A stretch of 64,000 bases of DNA, taken from positions 310,585 to 374,584 of the forward strand of contig NZ_LN898219.1 of the NCBI RefSeq assembly GCF_001457815.1, given 5' to 3'. The notes under the pieces were generated by a model. That model saw nothing but the letters and a program-made list of their open reading frames with translations. It did no database searches and had not been told where the DNA came from. The position numbers and the translations under genes are program-made. Each line of letters starts with the position of its first letter. Positions within the stretch are counted from its first letter, which is position 1. This DNA comes from Vitreoscilla massiliensis. Its GTDB lineage: Bacteria; Pseudomonadota; Gammaproteobacteria; Burkholderiales; Neisseriaceae. Below are positions 27,652-36,973 of this stretch, one piece after another.

Positions 27652-28098
27652 TTAGGCAAGGCTTTGCACAAACGCCAATACCTCGTCCACATGGCCTGCC
27701 ACTTTGACTTTGCGCCATTCTTTTAACAATGCGCCGTCTGCACCGAGCACAAATGTCGAGCGCTCTATGCCCATCACTTTTTTGCCATACATGTTCTTTT
27801 CTTTGATGACATCAAATTGCTTGCACACGGTTTCTTCTTTGTCGGACAACAACGGGAAATTCAATTCTTGTTTGCAGACAAAGTTTTGATGCGATTTGAC
27901 GCTGTCGCGCGAAATGCCGACCACGGTATAACCAGCGGCTTTGAACGCGTCTATGTTGTCGCGAAAGCCTTGGGCTTCGGTGGTGCAACCAGGAGTCGAG
28001 TCTTTCGGGTAGAAATACACCACCAACGGCAGGTGTTCCGCTGTCACAAAGTCTTCGCCCGAGTCGGCAGGCAAAGTGAATAAATATTGTGCATTCAT
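27652..28098 (-). CDS. bcp: Peroxiredoxin, BCP/PrxQ type
   Basis: 148 residues from ATG 28098 (MNAQYLF); longer starts would add sequence unlike the family. The peroxidatic cysteine is in DSTPGCTTEAQGF near residue 44. The usual PrxQ resolving cysteine five residues later is replaced by Gln, while two other Cys (FVCKQ and TVCKQ) lie further on, so the catalytic cycle may be 1-Cys or use an atypical partner. Reduces peroxides in the cytosol. Confidence 0.9.
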   Translation of the reverse strand: MNAQYLFTLPADSGEDFVTAEHLPLVVYFYPKDSTPGCTTEAQGFRDNIDAFKAAGYTVVGISRDSVKSHQNFVCKQELNFPLLSDKEETVCKQFDVIKEKNMYGKKVMGIERSTFVLGADGALLKEWRKVKVAGHVDEVLAFVQSLA

Positions 28099-28308
28099 AA
28101 TCAGGTATCCATAAACAAAACCATGGACATTGTAACACCGCCCATGGTTTTGTGATTTACAGGCCGCTTTAAGATGAGTGGCGCTGCTTTTTGTAAGAAA
28201 TAGGGATGAAGCAAACACAACATCGATAATGCTAAACACAGTGTCACTCCGACTTACTAACCCGAAATAAAACCACCACTATTCACACATTAATCATACC
28301 CAAACACA

Positions 28309-29598
28309 TTATTGGGCTTGAGCCAACACACCTGCCGCTGTCAAAATAAAATCATCGCTTTTCGGTTTGCCTATCAGCTGTACCGCCAATGGCAGCGTGC
28401 CCGTGTTGGTAAGTGGGATGGTGACCGTTGGCAAGCCCAATACCTGCCATGGGCGGCTCATAAACGGTGCACCGGTGCCGGTTTCTTTCAAGGGCGCGAC
28501 CCCTGGGGCGGCAGGTGCAATCAACACATCAATGTTGTGCTGTTGCCACCATTGCAACAGCGCTTGTTTCAATACTTCGACCCGTGCCACTTTGGCCACA
28601 TAAGCCTCATATGGCAAGGCCAAGCCTGTTTTAATCAAATCGTTTAATTGGGCGCTGATTTGACCGGTGCTGGTTTCGTAAACCAAATTGCGCGCGACCT
28701 CATACGCCATGATGTCGCCATGCAAGGTAGTGAGTTCGGCGATGGCGTCACTGTGCTCAAATACCTGTGCTTGATGGCCTTGTTGGCTCAGCTTGCCGAC
28801 AAAATTTTGCAAGGCCAGTGCCATGCCGTCTTCGATCGGGCCTAAGGCACTGCCATCAAAACTACTGAAGCGCAGACTGCTGGGCAAGCTGACCGCTGCT
28901 GGAGATTTTTGCAGCAAAATGTTTCTGATGAATAAAGTATCATTCACATCATTGCTGATGATGCCCAAAGAGTCGAGTGACTGTGCCAAAGGCTGGATAT
29001 TGCGCAGTGAGTATTCATTTTTGCTGCCGACATAGCCAACGCTGCCGCAATACGCCGCAGGGCGAATAACCGAGGCTGCGGTTTGGGTGCCAAATGCAAA
29101 TGGCACCATAAAATCGGCCACGGCGGCGGCTGAACCACTGGATGAACCACCGGGGGTGCGGGTTTTGTCGTGTGGGTTATTGGTTTTGCCGGCTTTGAAA
29201 TAGGCAAATTCAGTGGTCACGGTTTTGCCCATCACAATGCCACCAGCGGCTTTGATGGCGGTCACACAAGAGGCATCCATGGCTGGGATGCGCAGATTGT
29301 GGATGTCCGAGCCCATACGGGTGGGAATATGGGCGGTGTCGATGACGTCTTTGACTGCAAATGGCAAACCTTTGAGCGCAGACTGCTCGTAAAATTCGCG
29401 CTGTGCCTCGTATTGGGCCAAGTAATTTTCTTGGCTGACCAAGTATTGCCACGCCAACACTTCCGGCTCGCGCTCGGCGATTCTGTGATAATAGGAACGA
29501 ATGATTTCAGGCACCGTCACCGCGCCTGTATCAAGCAATTTCAATAATTCTGTCAATGGAAAAGTGCAATACTCAGGCTGATTCGTTTTCATATTCAT
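28309..29598 (-). CDS. iacH: Amidase, IacH-like
   Basis: 429 residues of the amidase-signature family. The catalytic set is present: K83 (PFAVKDV), the Ser-rich loop at 150-156 (GGSSSGS) with the cis-Ser, and nucleophile S176 (TAASVIRP). In indole-3-acetate degraders iacH is a member of the iac locus; it is thought to hydrolyse an amide intermediate or indole-3-acetamide, but is not essential in all hosts. Here it is divergent from an MFS transporter across a 24-base palindrome. Assignment rests on the other iac genes nearby. Confidence 0.75.
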   Translation of the reverse strand: MNMKTNQPEYCTFPLTELLKLLDTGAVTVPEIIRSYYHRIAEREPEVLAWQYLVSQENYLAQYEAQREFYEQSALKGLPFAVKDVIDTAHIPTRMGSDIHNLRIPAMDASCVTAIKAAGGIVMGKTVTTEFAYFKAGKTNNPHDKTRTPGGSSSGSAAAVADFMVPFAFGTQTAASVIRPAAYCGSVGYVGSKNEYSLRNIQPLAQSLDSLGIISNDVNDTLFIRNILLQKSPAAVSLPSSLRFSSFDGSALGPIEDGMALALQNFVGKLSQQGHQAQVFEHSDAIAELTTLHGDIMAYEVARNLVYETSTGQISAQLNDLIKTGLALPYEAYVAKVARVEVLKQALLQWWQQHNIDVLIAPAAPGVAPLKETGTGAPFMSRPWQVLGLPTVTIPLTNTGTLPLAVQLIGKPKSDDFILTAAGVLAQAQ

Positions 29599-29702
29599 TA
29601 CTCATGATGTGGGTTTTTGGGTAAATGCCGCCTAAAAATCAATGGCTTCTGTCATGGCCTCTTTTTCAGCATACAACAATTGCCAAATCAATAGTCATTC
29701 AA

Positions 29703-29726
29703 TTTAAGTATAAAATTATACTTAAA
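29703..29726. promoter_or_regulatory. 24-base palindrome between iacH and the MFS gene
   Basis: TTTAAGTATAA, two-base spacer, TTATACTTAAA: a perfect 11-bp inverted repeat in an AT-rich divergent promoter region (29599-29934). Likely an operator for a regulator such as IacR or the AraC protein of this locus. The rest of this 336-base gap has no gene and no uptake repeat. Confidence 0.5.
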
Positions 29727-29934
29727 AAGTAATGGAAAATTACAAATAAAAAGAAAATAATGATTTACACGGCAACGGCACGTTGAGGAAAAGTGTGGTG
29801 GCCAGATTCAACAACAGACACAAAAACCCGTTGTTGAAAGAAGCAGATACAAAAATAACAAAGACAAAATCAAGACTCCAAAATCAAAACGCATTTGGAA
29901 TATTTGACCACAACTCACAAAGGATGAAATCACA

Positions 29935-31311
29935 ATGATTAAGTCAGAATCTCAAGTTGTAGAGGAACCTACCCATACCCACAGCCATACCTCGTCTGAG
30001 AAAGCCGGCCTGTATTCTTGGTACGTGGTATTGCTGTGTATGGTGGCATACATTTTTTCGTTTATCGACAGACAAATTTTGGCTTTGATGATTGAACCGA
30101 TCAAAGCCGATTTGCACATCACCGATACCCAATTCAGTTTATTGCACGGTTTAGCATTCTCGCTGTTCTATGCCTTCATGGGCTTGCCTTTGGCTTACAT
30201 CGCCGACCGTTTCTCGCGTCCCAAACTCATCGCCATTGGCATTGTGTTTTGGAGTGTCGCTACCGTGGCTTGTGGCTTGAGCAAAAATTTCATCCATTTG
30301 TTTTTGTCACGCATGGGCGTGGGCGTCGGTGAGGCGGCTTTGTCGCCAGCGGCGTATTCAATGTTCAGTGACATGTTCAGCAAAGAAAAATTGGGTCGCG
30401 CTGTGGCGGTGTACTCGATAGGTTCGTTTGTTGGCGGCGGCATTGCTTTCTTGGTTGGTGGTTACATTATTGGCTTGTTGAAAGACATGACGTTGATTTC
30501 TGTGCCGGTGTTTGGCATGCTCAAACCATGGCAGTTGGCATTTGTGATTGTGGGTTTACCCGGTGTGGTCATCGGCTTGTTGGTGTTGTTGACAGTAAAA
30601 GACCCAAAACGCAAAGGTCAAAAAGTGGATGCCAATGGTCAAGTGGCCAAAGTCAGCCTGAAAGACACGTTCGCATTTTTGGGCAAACACCGCAAAACCT
30701 TCACCTGCCATTATTTGGGCTTCACATTTTACGCCATGGCCTTGTATTGCATCATCAGCTGGGCGCCGGCATTTTACATCCGCAAATTTGGTTTAACCCC
30801 GACCGAAGCCGGCTATATGTTGGGCACGGTATTGTTGGTGGCCAACTGTTTGGGCGTGTGGGTAGCGGGCTGGTTAAATGACCACTTCATCAAAAAAGGC
30901 CGTAAAGATGCGCCGATGTTGGTGGGTGTGATTGGTATTGCCGGTTTGATTATCCCGATGTTGACTTTCACCCATACCGACAGCTTGGTATTGTCAGTGG
31001 TGCTCTTGGTACCAGCGATGTTCTTCGCTTCTTTCCCTATGCCGATCTCAACCACCGCCATGCAAATGTTGGCACCTAACCAATTGCGTGCGCAAATTTC
31101 CGCCATCTTCTTACTCATCAGCAATTTGGTGGCGGTGGGCATAGGCACGACTTTGGTGGCTTTGATTACCGATAAAGTGTTTACCAATCCCGCCATGGTC
31201 GGTTCATCGTTGACCATCGTCGGTACGGTGGCGTGTGTGTTGACCTTCATCTTGTTGCAACGCGGTTGCAAAGCCTTCAGCAACAGCATGGAATCGGAAT
31301 ACAAAAACTGA
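29935..31311 (+). CDS. MFS transporter, Spinster-like (candidate auxin uptake)
   Basis: 458 residues, 12 predicted membrane helices. The N-terminal cytosolic stretch is His-rich (HTHSHT). The signature SFIDRQILALMIEPIKADL and DRFSRPKL place it with Spinster/aromatic-acid type MFS carriers. AAGGA lies at 29920. As the only transporter in the iac locus it is the best candidate for indole-3-acetate entry; this is inference from position. First gene of a run with araC and two dehydrogenases. Confidence 0.8.
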   Translation: MIKSESQVVEEPTHTHSHTSSEKAGLYSWYVVLLCMVAYIFSFIDRQILALMIEPIKADLHITDTQFSLLHGLAFSLFYAFMGLPLAYIADRFSRPKLIAIGIVFWSVATVACGLSKNFIHLFLSRMGVGVGEAALSPAAYSMFSDMFSKEKLGRAVAVYSIGSFVGGGIAFLVGGYIIGLLKDMTLISVPVFGMLKPWQLAFVIVGLPGVVIGLLVLLTVKDPKRKGQKVDANGQVAKVSLKDTFAFLGKHRKTFTCHYLGFTFYAMALYCIISWAPAFYIRKFGLTPTEAGYMLGTVLLVANCLGVWVAGWLNDHFIKKGRKDAPMLVGVIGIAGLIIPMLTFTHTDSLVLSVVLLVPAMFFASFPMPISTTAMQMLAPNQLRAQISAIFLLISNLVAVGIGTTLVALITDKVFTNPAMVGSSLTIVGTVACVLTFILLQRGCKAFSNSMESEYKN

Positions 31312-31384
31312 TGACAGCCGTGACACAAGTCCAAGCCCTGGGTTTGGACTTGTTGCCATACCCACCACGCTGAAGGAGTGAGAA

Positions 31385-32383
31385 ATGCAGCCCTTGTCCA
31401 TGCAAAGCCACAGTCACTACATTCAAAAATACAAATTGTTTCAGTCGCAAGACTTTGATGCGGTACAAGAGCGCATCAGCCACTATTTGTGCGCGCATGA
31501 ATTCAAACAAGTGCACGATGCCTTGTTGGATGTGCAATTGTACGGCTTCAAACTGGGCAATTCGGCCTTGTTTGATTTGCAATACCGCGCACCGGTGGAA
31601 GTCATCATTGATGCGCGCAGTGAGTTTTATTTTTTGCGTTTGACCTTGGATGGGCATTGCCAAGTGTTGACGGAAAACGATGAGGCCTCGCAACACATCG
31701 GGGAGATTTCGGTTTCCAATCCGGGGCGGCGCAATAAAATCGTCACCAATCAAGACTGCCGCAATCTGGTATTGAAACTGTCCAAAGCCGATTTGGAGCA
31801 GCATTTGGCCGAAAAACTCGGTTACAGGCCGCATCAAGCACTGGTGTTCAATGCCGCTGCCATTGGCGTGGACGAATACCAAATCATTGTCGACACCATC
31901 CATTACCTGCTGCAAGTGCATTACCACAGCGAGGAAATGTGGCCAGACTTGTCGCAACACTTCAGCGATTATTTATTGAATCTGCTCTTGCTCAATCTGC
32001 CGCACAACCACAGCGACAGCTTAAAAAACCGTCACCGCAAACAGCTATTGCCAGCGTATGTGCGCGCGGCCAAGCAGTATTTAGACGAGCATTTGCATGA
32101 CGAGGTGAGCATGGAAGAAGTCAGCGCCGCTTGTGGCGTGGCGCAGCGCACTTTGCAAAAAGGCTTTATGCAATTTTTACAGCAAACACCGGTAGAGTAT
32201 TTACGTGAGCAACGCTTGCAGAGAATCCACAGCGAATTGTTACAGGCCGATAAAAAAGCCAGTGTGACCGATGTGTTACTGCGCAATGGCATCAACAGCA
32301 TCGGCCATTTTTCCAAGCATTACAAAAACCGTTTTGGCTGTTTGCCATCACAGACCTTAAAGAAAAAGCATCAATTGAATTAA
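31385..32383 (+). CDS. AraC-family regulator
   Basis: 332 residues; good GGAG ribosome site. N-terminal AraC_binding_2-type domain (about 1-190), like those of FeaR/XylS-type activators of aromatic catabolism, then the double HTH (about 225-328; MEEVSAACGVAQRTLQKGF, NSIGHFSKHYKNRFG). It probably activates the dehydrogenase genes that follow or the MFS gene. It contains two uptake repeats (31822 and 32240), unlike freshly imported DNA. Confidence 0.85.
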   Translation: MQPLSMQSHSHYIQKYKLFQSQDFDAVQERISHYLCAHEFKQVHDALLDVQLYGFKLGNSALFDLQYRAPVEVIIDARSEFYFLRLTLDGHCQVLTENDEASQHIGEISVSNPGRRNKIVTNQDCRNLVLKLSKADLEQHLAEKLGYRPHQALVFNAAAIGVDEYQIIVDTIHYLLQVHYHSEEMWPDLSQHFSDYLLNLLLLNLPHNHSDSLKNRHRKQLLPAYVRAAKQYLDEHLHDEVSMEEVSAACGVAQRTLQKGFMQFLQQTPVEYLREQRLQRIHSELLQADKKASVTDVLLRNGINSIGHFSKHYKNRFGCLPSQTLKKKHQLN

Positions 32384-32501
32384 GTGCGCATTTTGAATCA
32401 CACGTGCGCATTTGGGTAAGACGACACAGTGCAGACGCGATATTGTTCACTCACAGCAACACACAAACATGAATTTAATCAATGGGTTTGAGGAGAATAA
32501 G

Positions 32502-33605
32502 ATGAAAGTAACAGTTTTAGGCGGTGGCCACGGTTGTTATGCAGCAGCAGTGGAAATGGCAGAAAAAGGCCACGAAGTGGTGTTATGGCGTCGCGATACC
32601 GCTGCTTTGGCAGAATTGGCAGCCGCTGGCACCATCAACATCAAAGATTACGCCGGCAATCGCAGTGTGACTGTCGGCTTCAAAGATGCCCAAATTGTGG
32701 TCAACGATGATTTACAGGCCGCTATCGAGTTTGCCGAATTGGTGGTGATTCCATTGCCAGCCTTGACCCATGATGATTTGGCCAAAAAAGCCGCGCCTTA
32801 TTTCAAAGATGGCCAAGTGGTGTTTTTGCCACCGGGCACGTTTGGCAGCTATGTGTTTTACAAAGCCGTGCGCGAAGCCGGCAACTCAGCCAAAGTGGCG
32901 TTTGCCGAAACCGGTACGTTGCCATACTTGGTGCGCAAACATGGTGTGAACAATATTGTGGTCAGCGGCTATGCCACCCGTTTGCCGACTGGTGTGATTC
33001 CGAGTGCCTTGTCTGAACACGCGTTTGCGGTATTGCAACAAGCTTATCCTAGTGTGGAGCCGATAGAAGACGCTCTGAGCGGCGCGTTGATGAACGCCGG
33101 CCCTGTCATCCATCCGCCATTGATCATGATGAATGCTGGCCCATTAGAACATTTTGAAACCTGGGACATCCACAACGAGGGCACGCAACCGTCTATCCGC
33201 CGCGTGACCACTCAATTGGACGCCGAACGCATGCAAGTGCGCGAAGCCTTGGGTTACCAAGCACCGCATTTTCCATTGGCCGACCACTACAACAAAGAAG
33301 GCGAAGGCGATGAGTGGATGTATGGTCGCGGCGCGCATGGCAAATTGACCGACAGTGGCGATTGGCGCGAAGACATCAATCTGAAAACCCACCGCTATAT
33401 GTTGGAAGACACCCGCTTAGGCTTGTCTTTGTTGGTATCGGTAGGCCGTTGGGCCGGTGTGCCTACGCCAGTGGCAGCCGGTTTGCTCAGCATCGCCTCA
33501 GCCGTGGCCGAACAAGATTTGTATGCCAATGGCCGCACGTTTGAAAACTTGGGTTTGGCGGGTAAATCACGCGCCGAAGTACAAGCCTTGTTGCAAGAGG
33601 GTTAA
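32502..33605 (+). CDS. NAD/NADP octopine/nopaline dehydrogenase family protein
   Basis: 367 residues. Start at 32502 follows GAGGAG. Rossmann fold GGGHGCYAAAVEMA at the N-terminus (about 7-20) and a helical C-terminal opine-dehydrogenase domain (about 180-360, with PLADHYNKEGEGDEW). The family oxidises or forms secondary amines between an amino acid and a keto acid, but many members act on unknown substrates. It is followed after 4 bases by a 3-hydroxyacyl-CoA dehydrogenase. Role in the auxin locus is unknown. Contains an uptake repeat (32712). Confidence 0.82.
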   Translation: MKVTVLGGGHGCYAAAVEMAEKGHEVVLWRRDTAALAELAAAGTINIKDYAGNRSVTVGFKDAQIVVNDDLQAAIEFAELVVIPLPALTHDDLAKKAAPYFKDGQVVFLPPGTFGSYVFYKAVREAGNSAKVAFAETGTLPYLVRKHGVNNIVVSGYATRLPTGVIPSALSEHAFAVLQQAYPSVEPIEDALSGALMNAGPVIHPPLIMMNAGPLEHFETWDIHNEGTQPSIRRVTTQLDAERMQVREALGYQAPHFPLADHYNKEGEGDEWMYGRGAHGKLTDSGDWREDINLKTHRYMLEDTRLGLSLLVSVGRWAGVPTPVAAGLLSIASAVAEQDLYANGRTFENLGLAGKSRAEVQALLQEG

Positions 33606-33609
33606 GACC

Positions 33610-34596
33610 ATGGCCAATATCCAACACATAGGCATAGTCGGAGTTGGCCGTATGTCAAAAGCGATTGCGATCGCTTTTGCATACGCAGGTTTGCCTGCAC
33701 AGTTAATCGATGCTAAAGAGCGGCCTGTAAACGAGTTTGAGACTTACCAACAGCAAGCCTTGCAAGACATTAGCAAGGAATTGCAATTGCTGGTGAGCAC
33801 CGGTTTTCTGTTACAGGCCGATGTGGAGCAGGTATTGGGTCGCATCAGCGTGTTGAGCAAGTCACAAGCGCCAGAATTTTTACAGCGCTGTGATTTGATT
33901 ATGGAAGGCGTGTCAGAAGTGCGTGAAGCCAAACAGCAAATCTTTGCCTGGTTAGACGCCCACATTCCTGCCGATTGCATCGTCGCGTCCACCACCTCTA
34001 CTTTCTTGGTGGGCGAGATTGCAGCGATGGTGTCCCATCCAGAGCGGGTTATCAATGCGCATTGGCTTAATCCCGCCTATTTGATTCCTTTGGTGGAATT
34101 GAGCAAATCAGCGGTGACTTCGGCGCAAGTGGTGACGGATTTACAGCAATTTCTCGAAAGCATCGGCAAAGTCACCGTGGTGTGCAATGAAAGCGCCGGT
34201 TACATCGTGCCGCGCATTCAGGCTTTGGCGATGAATGAGGCAGCGCGCATGGTCGAAGAAGGCGTGGCCTCGGCCGAAGAAATCGACAAGGCGATACGCA
34301 CTGGCTTTGGTTTGCGCTTCTCCGTATTGGGCATGTTGGAGTTCATAGACTGGGGTGGTGGCGACATCTTGTATTACGCCTCGCAATACCTGCAAAAAGA
34401 GCTGGGAGAGCGTTACAGGCCGCCGCAAATCATCCAAACGAATATGGACAAGCAACACAACGGCATGCGCGAAGGCAAGGGTTTTTATGATTATGCCCAA
34501 GTCGATGTCAACGCATATAAATTGCAGGTGATGAGCACGTTTGTGAACCGCATTGATGGGGTAGGATTGAAACCAAAATTCAATGTGTTGCATTGA
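33610..34596 (+). CDS. 3-hydroxyacyl-CoA dehydrogenase (HBDH type)
   Basis: 328 residues. N-terminal NAD-binding motif IGIVGVGRMSKAIAIAFA, then the conserved ASTTSTF segment near residue 122, and a C-terminal helical dimer domain ending in GKGFYDY near residue 297. Oxidises the beta-hydroxyl of short acyl-CoA or related hydroxy acids; the substrate here is unknown. Begins 4 bases after the opine-type dehydrogenase. Three uptake repeats lie inside (33720, 33811, 34413), read as Arg-Pro-Val, Leu-Gln-Ala and Tyr-Arg-Pro. Confidence 0.85.
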   Translation: MANIQHIGIVGVGRMSKAIAIAFAYAGLPAQLIDAKERPVNEFETYQQQALQDISKELQLLVSTGFLLQADVEQVLGRISVLSKSQAPEFLQRCDLIMEGVSEVREAKQQIFAWLDAHIPADCIVASTTSTFLVGEIAAMVSHPERVINAHWLNPAYLIPLVELSKSAVTSAQVVTDLQQFLESIGKVTVVCNESAGYIVPRIQALAMNEAARMVEEGVASAEEIDKAIRTGFGLRFSVLGMLEFIDWGGGDILYYASQYLQKELGERYRPPQIIQTNMDKQHNGMREGKGFYDYAQVDVNAYKLQVMSTFVNRIDGVGLKPKFNVLH

Positions 34597-34636
34597 CATA
34601 CAAGGCATGTGTGAGCACACATGCCTTGGTAAGCGT

Positions 34637-35098
34637 TTAATTGGAAGGAATCAAGTCGGCCAGTTTTTGCAATTGTTGGTTGAGGTGCAAGAGTTCGGCT
34701 TCACTAAACTGTTGCAACACGCCCGATAAGGTCACTTGGATGATTTGATTCAGTTGGGCAACCAATTCCAAGCCTTTGGGCGTGAGTTTCACCACAGAAA
34801 TGCGTTCGTCGGTTTCGGAAGATGACACTTCCAAGATGTCATCTTCGACCAAACGGTAGACCGCTTTGGTGGTGGTGGTGAGTTTTAACAGCGCCAAATT
34901 GGCAATTTCGGTAATGCTGGCTTCGCCTACCGAATTGGTACTGAGAATGATTTTGCGCTTTGTATTGTCCAATCCCAATTTTTTAATGGACTTTTCCATG
35001 AGTTGTAAGTATTTGCCATTGACTTGGGTAATCCAATAAAACGGAAAATTCAAGATGCTTTCTGGTTCATTATTGGGAAGAAATTTTTCCATTCGCAT
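34637..35098 (-). CDS. iacR: MarR-family repressor, IacR-like
   Basis: 153 residues with the winged-helix region (about 60-110; ITEIANLALLKLTTTTKAVYRL recognition area and SSSETDERISVVKLT wing). In Pseudomonas and relatives IacR is a MarR-type repressor released by indole-3-acetate. Its divergent position to iacA matches. It is convergent with the 3-hydroxyacyl-CoA dehydrogenase gene. The start may be at 35092 instead (second ATG). Confidence 0.82.
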   Translation of the reverse strand: MRMEKFLPNNEPESILNFPFYWITQVNGKYLQLMEKSIKKLGLDNTKRKIILSTNSVGEASITEIANLALLKLTTTTKAVYRLVEDDILEVSSSETDERISVVKLTPKGLELVAQLNQIIQVTLSGVLQQFSEAELLHLNQQLQKLADLIPSN

Positions 35099-35182
35099 AC
35101 GTAGAGTCTTTATTTGCTAGGTTCAGATGTACTGATAATACCTGAATAATCCATGTTTAATGCAATGAGATAAAAAAATATA

Positions 35183-35232
35183 TTTGATTTCAAACAAATT
35201 TGCTTGACAAGTTTATTGAAATTTCGCATAGT
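35183..35232 (+). promoter_or_regulatory. iacA promoter with candidate IacR operators
   Basis: -35 TTGACA (35204-35209), 17-base spacer, -10 CATAGT (35227-35232). Two small palindromes flank or overlap the -35: TTTGATTTCAAA (35183-35194) and CTTGACAAG (35203-35211), suitable for a MarR dimer. The transcript would carry a leader of about 160 bases before iacA; this gap (35099-35401) has no other gene. Confidence 0.5.
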
Positions 35233-35401
35233 AAACAAAAATAAAAATACATGGAAAAGTGCATTAAATTAAGTTGGTTTGAACAGTCAGGCTGCAAAGA
35301 TAAGAATCGAGCAAAGCGGCTGGGTTTGGCTAGAAAAAACAAAGAATCAAATGGCTAAGTAATTTAATACAAAGAACACATTTCTACTGAGGAGAATTCA
35401 G

Positions 35402-36559
35402 ATGAGCAATATTTCGGTACCAGATGTTGATAACAGCGCGGCTTTAGCCGAGTTGTGCAAAGAAATCCGCGAACGCGCGTTGACCGGTGAATTTGATGAT
35501 CAGGCTTACGTGAGCCAAGACATCATTGCGCGCTTAAAACAATTGGGCGTGTACCGCGCGTTCGTACCCAAACGCTTGGGTGGCGATGAGCGTTCTCCTC
35601 GTGAATTTTGTGAATTGATAGAGCAATTGTCCAAAGCCGATGGTTCGGTGGGTTGGGTGGCCAGTTTTGGCATGGGCCCGACTTATTTGGGCAGCTTACC
35701 AGAAGCCACGTTTGAAAAAATCTTCAAAACCGATCCTGATACCGTGTTCGCTGGCGGCATTTTCCCACCACAACCGGCTGAAATCAAAGACGGTGGTGTG
35801 GAAGTGCGCGGTCGTTGGAAATTCTCCAGCGGTTGCATGGGTGCAGACGTGGTCGGTGTCGGCATTACCCCACAACAAGGTGCGGACAACAAAGGCTTGC
35901 CGAAAATGGCGGTGATGCCAGCGAACAAAGCCCGCATCGAAATGTGTTGGGACACCGTCGGCCTGAAAGGCACGGGCAGCCACGATTTGGTGGTGGAAAA
36001 TGTCATCGTGCCAGACGATTGGACGTTTGTGCGCGGTGAGCCATCTCAATTGCCTGAACCTTTCTTCAAATACCCATCTTTGTCTTTGGCCACCCAAGTG
36101 TTGGTGGTGGTGGGCATCGGTGTGGCTGCGGCTTCATTGGAAGAATTTGCCAAATTGGCTCCGGGCAAAGCCTCAATCACCGGCGGCAATGAGATTGCTA
36201 ACCGGCCTGTAACCCAATACGAATACGCTTTGGCCGATGCCGAATTCAAATCGGCACGCGCATGGTTTTACCAAGCGATGGACACAGTATGGAATGAAAT
36301 CATCAATGGTCGCACCCCGACGCGCGAACAAGTCAGTGACATGCGTTTGTCCAGCACCCATGCGGCGCGTGTGTCTGCCGAAGTTGCTCGCAAAATGCAA
36401 TTGCTCGCCGGCATGACTGCTATCTACACCAACAATATTTTTGCCCGCTGTGTGAACGACACCAATGTGGTGACGCAACACGCATTCATGGGCGATGCCA
36501 CTTTGCAAAACGCGGGTGCCATCAGTTTTGGTTTGAATCCTACCCCTGGATTCTTGTAA
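35402..36559 (+). CDS. iacA: Flavin-dependent indole-3-acetate monooxygenase, IacA-like
   Basis: 385 residues with an acyl-CoA-dehydrogenase fold (group D flavin monooxygenase): N-terminal helical domain (1-110), beta domain (about 115-215; FAGGIFPPQPAE) and C-terminal four-helix bundle. In the iac pathway IacA uses reduced flavin supplied by IacG to hydroxylate the indole ring of auxin. Strong GGAG ribosome site. First gene of iacABICDEFG. Contains an uptake repeat near 36203 (read Arg-Pro-Val). Confidence 0.88.
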   Translation: MSNISVPDVDNSAALAELCKEIRERALTGEFDDQAYVSQDIIARLKQLGVYRAFVPKRLGGDERSPREFCELIEQLSKADGSVGWVASFGMGPTYLGSLPEATFEKIFKTDPDTVFAGGIFPPQPAEIKDGGVEVRGRWKFSSGCMGADVVGVGITPQQGADNKGLPKMAVMPANKARIEMCWDTVGLKGTGSHDLVVENVIVPDDWTFVRGEPSQLPEPFFKYPSLSLATQVLVVVGIGVAAASLEEFAKLAPGKASITGGNEIANRPVTQYEYALADAEFKSARAWFYQAMDTVWNEIINGRTPTREQVSDMRLSSTHAARVSAEVARKMQLLAGMTAIYTNNIFARCVNDTNVVTQHAFMGDATLQNAGAISFGLNPTPGFL

Positions 36560-36603
36560 TCAGTGTGAATTGAACGAAATCAATTAAGAAATTGGAGAAG
36601 AAA

Positions 36604-36963
36604 ATGAGTGAGAAAAAAACCTTGCGTGTGTTGTTCTGTATGGGCATTAACCAAAACTTTTTTGATGCCGAGCCTGCTGAGGCCAAAGCGGTGTGGGCGG
36701 CGTTTGGTGCGATGTGGAACGGCATACACAATATGCCCGGTGTGAATGTATTGGGCAATATGGACGACGACCAAAGCATGGTTGGCCCCAGCACTTCATT
36801 TCCATGGACCACGTATTTGTTGGCCGATATGCCAGACATTGAAAGCGTACATGCGGCCTGTAATTTGTTCCGCACCACGGTGGTAGGCGAAGGTCCTTAC
36901 AAATTGTGGAAGTATTGCAAAGTCGAAGCGCGTGTGGGCCGCGAGTTAATCGTACAAAGCTAA
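36604..36963 (+). CDS. iacB: IacB-like small protein
   Basis: 119 residues. ATG 36604 follows GGAG at 36593-36596. No catalytic motif is recognised; size and placement between iacA and iacI match IacB, whose role is undetermined and which is suggested to help convert early oxidised intermediates. Carries an uptake repeat (36853). The start of the next gene is 10 bases after the stop. Confidence 0.75.
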   Translation: MSEKKTLRVLFCMGINQNFFDAEPAEAKAVWAAFGAMWNGIHNMPGVNVLGNMDDDQSMVGPSTSFPWTTYLLADMPDIESVHAACNLFRTTVVGEGPYKLWKYCKVEARVGRELIVQS

Positions 36964-36973
36964 GGGGCACACG

